A stretch of 64,000 nucleotides of DNA from assembly GCA_023423935.1 (NCBI GenBank), contig JAFAEQ010000011.1:109784-173783 (forward strand), written 5' to 3'. A program made the position numbers and the translations under genes. Under the pieces are notes generated by a model. That model saw nothing but the letters and a program-made list of their open reading frames with translations, did no database searches and was not told where the DNA came from. This document shows positions 62,407 to 64,000 of this stretch, one piece after another. Numbering within the stretch: position 1 is the first letter of the stretch; each line of letters starts with the position of its first letter. The stretch is from Pseudomonadota bacterium (GTDB taxonomy: Bacteria; Pseudomonadota; Gammaproteobacteria; Steroidobacterales; Steroidobacteraceae).

Positions 62407-62444
62407 ACGGTTGACGAAGAAGCGCCCGCGGATTCGTCAACCGT
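62407..62444 (+). terminator. Hairpin after hss
   Basis: ACGGTTGACGAA and TTCGTCAACCGT form a perfect 12-base stem with a 14-base loop starting nine bases after the hss stop. No T-run follows. Confidence 0.6.
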
Positions 62445-62525
62445 CTGATTCGAAACGCGCGACGTGCTTGGCAGTTTTGGCGACGCCGGTGGCTCAGGCG
62501 CCGGCGCGCCCTCTACGCTGAGCGG

Positions 62526-63089
62526 ATGTCGCTGCGCAACACTCTGCCTTCGCCGCAACAGGATCTGCGCCCGGTCGAAACGGACGCGCAATCTCTCCCT
62601 CGCGCGAGCCGACGTTCAGCAGGCGAGATCGTTGCCGATGCACGTGCGGTGCTGGATGCCGCCCGCCAAGCTCAGTTGCCGAGCTTCGTGCGAGATCACT
62701 TCGCCCGTCTGGCCAGCATGCTCGAAATGGCCGTCGATCCCGATTGGCTGCTGGGCGCGGAAGACAGCCAGCGTCTTCTGAATGCGCTCGCGTGTTTCGA
62801 CAGCTCCACCGCAGCCGATGAAAAGAACCGCTATCTGGATCACGCGATCATGATCGAACTGGTCAGTCGCGACCTCGAGCACGACCTCACTGCCTATCGC
62901 GATTTCTGTGCGATGCGCGCCTCCCGATCCAAGCGCCATCGTCCCGACGCAGACGACCCCGTGCGTTATCAACAGTGGCTGCAGCACACCCGCGAAACGC
63001 TGCAACAACGCATGCACACCCGCCGCGCCCGCTCACTCGAACGCTCGGGCAGTTCGGTGCGCCGGCTGTTCTCGCTGTTCGGTTTATGA
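62526..63089 (+). CDS. Hypothetical protein, mostly helical
   Basis: A 187-residue basic soluble protein of unknown family. It has a disordered N-terminal region, a helical middle (VRDHFARLASMLEMAV, MIELVSRDLEHDLTAYRDF) and an Arg-rich tail. The 3' coding end (GTTCTCGCTGTTCGGTTTAT) is close to the TCTCGCTGTTCGGG part of every unit in the following array, as if the array was first copied from this gene end. Confidence 0.6.
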   Translation: MSLRNTLPSPQQDLRPVETDAQSLPRASRRSAGEIVADARAVLDAARQAQLPSFVRDHFARLASMLEMAVDPDWLLGAEDSQRLLNALACFDSSTAADEKNRYLDHAIMIELVSRDLEHDLTAYRDFCAMRASRSKRHRPDADDPVRYQQWLQHTRETLQQRMHTRRARSLERSGSSVRRLFSLFGL

Positions 63090-63096
63090 AGGAACA

Positions 63097-64000
63097 CCGG
63101 AATTGCCGCAAAGACCGAAGGAACGCCGGAACTGCCGCAAAGACCGCATAAAAGAATGAGCGAGTCGGCGGATGTCGAAGTGTGACGGCGCCACTCCCGG
63201 CACTCTTCGGTTGCAGTTCCTTTTGCGGTCTTTGCGGCCATTCAGATTTCGCATCTGATCTTCACGATCACATACGTTTTCATGCCGCCTGGGACCTCGA
63301 CGCGGACTTCTCTCGCTGTTCGGGTTGTGAAGGAACGTCGGAATTGCCGCAAAGACCGCATAAAAGAATGAGCGAGTGGGCGGATGTCGAAGTGTGACGG
63401 TGCCATTCCCGGCACTCTTTGGTTGCAGTTCCTTTTGCGGTCTTTGCGGCCATTCAGATTTCGCATCTGATCTTCACGATCACATACGTTTTCACGCCGC
63501 CTGGGACCTCGACGCGGACGTTTCTCGCTGTTCGGGTTGTGAAGGAACGTCGGAACTGCCGCAAAGACCGCATAAAAGAATGAGCGAGTGGGCGGATGTC
63601 GAAGTGTGACGGCGCCACTCCCAGCACTCTTCGGTTGCAGTTCTTTTTGCGGTCTTTGCGGCCATTCAGATTTCGCATCTGATCTTCACGATCACATACG
63701 TTTTCACGCCGCCTGGGACTTTGATGCGGACTTTTCTCGCTGTTCGGGTTGTGAAGGAACGTCGGAACTGCAGCAAAGACCGCATAAAAGAATGAGCGAG
63801 TCGGCGGATGTCGAAGTGTGACGGCGCCACTCCGGCACTCTTCGGTTGCAGTTCTTTTTTGCGGTCTTTGCGGCTGTCAGATCTCGTATCTGATCTTCAC
63901 GACCACATACGTTTTCACGCCGCCTGGGACCTCGACGCGGACGTTTCTCGCTGTTCGGGTTGTGAAGGAACGTCGGAACTGCCGCAAAGACCGCATAAAA
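63097..64000. repeat. 212-base tandem array of two-armed nonamer elements, running off the window
   Basis: AGACCGCATA recurs at 63141, 63353, 63565, 63777 and 63988, a period of 211-212 bases. Each unit has a left arm (CCGCAAAGA, CCGCATAAA, AGAA), a core with CCGGCACTCTT, a right arm that is its inverse (TTTGCGGTCTTTGCGGC), and a spacer with CATCTGATCTTCACGATCAC and the TCTCGCTGTTCGG segment. At least four units are complete. No gene in it looks real; the short frames repeat with the array. Confidence 0.92.

Noticed and set aside
63376..63821. Repeated 77-codon frames in the tandem array
   Set aside because: They recur only because the DNA repeats; the period is not a multiple of three and no ribosome site or domain is present.
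63097..64000. CRISPR array
   Set aside because: Units are 212 bases, near identical throughout, with no short repeat and unique-spacer pattern and no cas genes.

Overview
The window looks like a chromosomal segment of a GC-rich gammaproteobacterium, probably of the Steroidobacter/Nevskiales/Xanthomonadales kind. The grounds are gene orders typical of that group: yggS-proC-yggT-yggU divergent from pilT; gshB-tonB-yqgE-ruvX-pyrB; and a pilGHIJ-chpA-chpC chemosensory cluster. No phage, plasmid or insertion-sequence gene was seen, and I recognised no rRNA or tRNA gene.

Layout. 1-2509: 3' end of htpG, then an FKBP lipoprotein, an alpha/beta hydrolase and a TerB-like protein in tight succession. 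2597-6624 (minus): an HU-like protein, a DUF4426 lipoprotein, yggU, yggT, proC and yggS. 6854-10520: three tandem PilT-family retraction ATPases. 10639-15659 (minus): a PyrK-like flavoprotein, pyrB, ruvX, yqgE, tonB and gshB. 16012-26628: pilG, pilH, pilI, pilJ, a 2088-residue chpA and chpC, which signal to the type IV pilus motors encoded upstream. 27040-31543: rsmE, ampD, a BtuF-like binding protein, a sodium/solute symporter and an alkyltransferase-like protein. 31699-35174: a von Willebrand lipoprotein, an ECF sigma factor and a probable anti-sigma factor, facing a GAF histidine kinase. 36656-39448: a YqhA-like membrane protein, msrB and an APC permease. 39554-44114: an unusual plus-strand cluster of a phosphatase fused to a degenerate ADP-ribosylglycohydrolase-like domain, a zinc metallopeptidase, an ATP-grasp ligase and a lipoprotein. 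44169-50404: an S9 peptidase, a FIST sensor protein, a GST, metZ and a HAD hydrolase. 50786-56815: two RRM RNA-binding proteins, a pair of unrecognised conserved-looking genes, a Nudix hydrolase, a DUF6524 membrane protein, an aspartoacylase-like protein and a 62-residue protein. 57019-62397: speA, sseA, a GST and homospermidine synthase. 62526 to the end: a hypothetical gene followed by a tandem array.

The most unusual signal lies between the genes. At least eight intergenic loci hold elements built on one plan: two inverted arms around a core, each arm made of three or four short tandem oligomers with a period of 7, 8 or 9 bases. The arm sequence differs between families while the architecture repeats. 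One family has four ordered octamers in a 32-base arm and recurs at five loci, some with only one arm. Another forms a 212-base tandem array that runs off the right end. A separate REP-like palindrome family is also present, and one copy encodes the C-terminus of the PyrK-like protein.

Other points of interest are the phosphatase/ARH fusion with its peptidase-ligase neighbours, a nine-adenine tract inside chpA, a CRP/Vfr-like site upstream of pilG, and two alternative hairpins in the leader of the first RRM gene. All assignments come from reading the sequence and recalling family motifs; no search was run.
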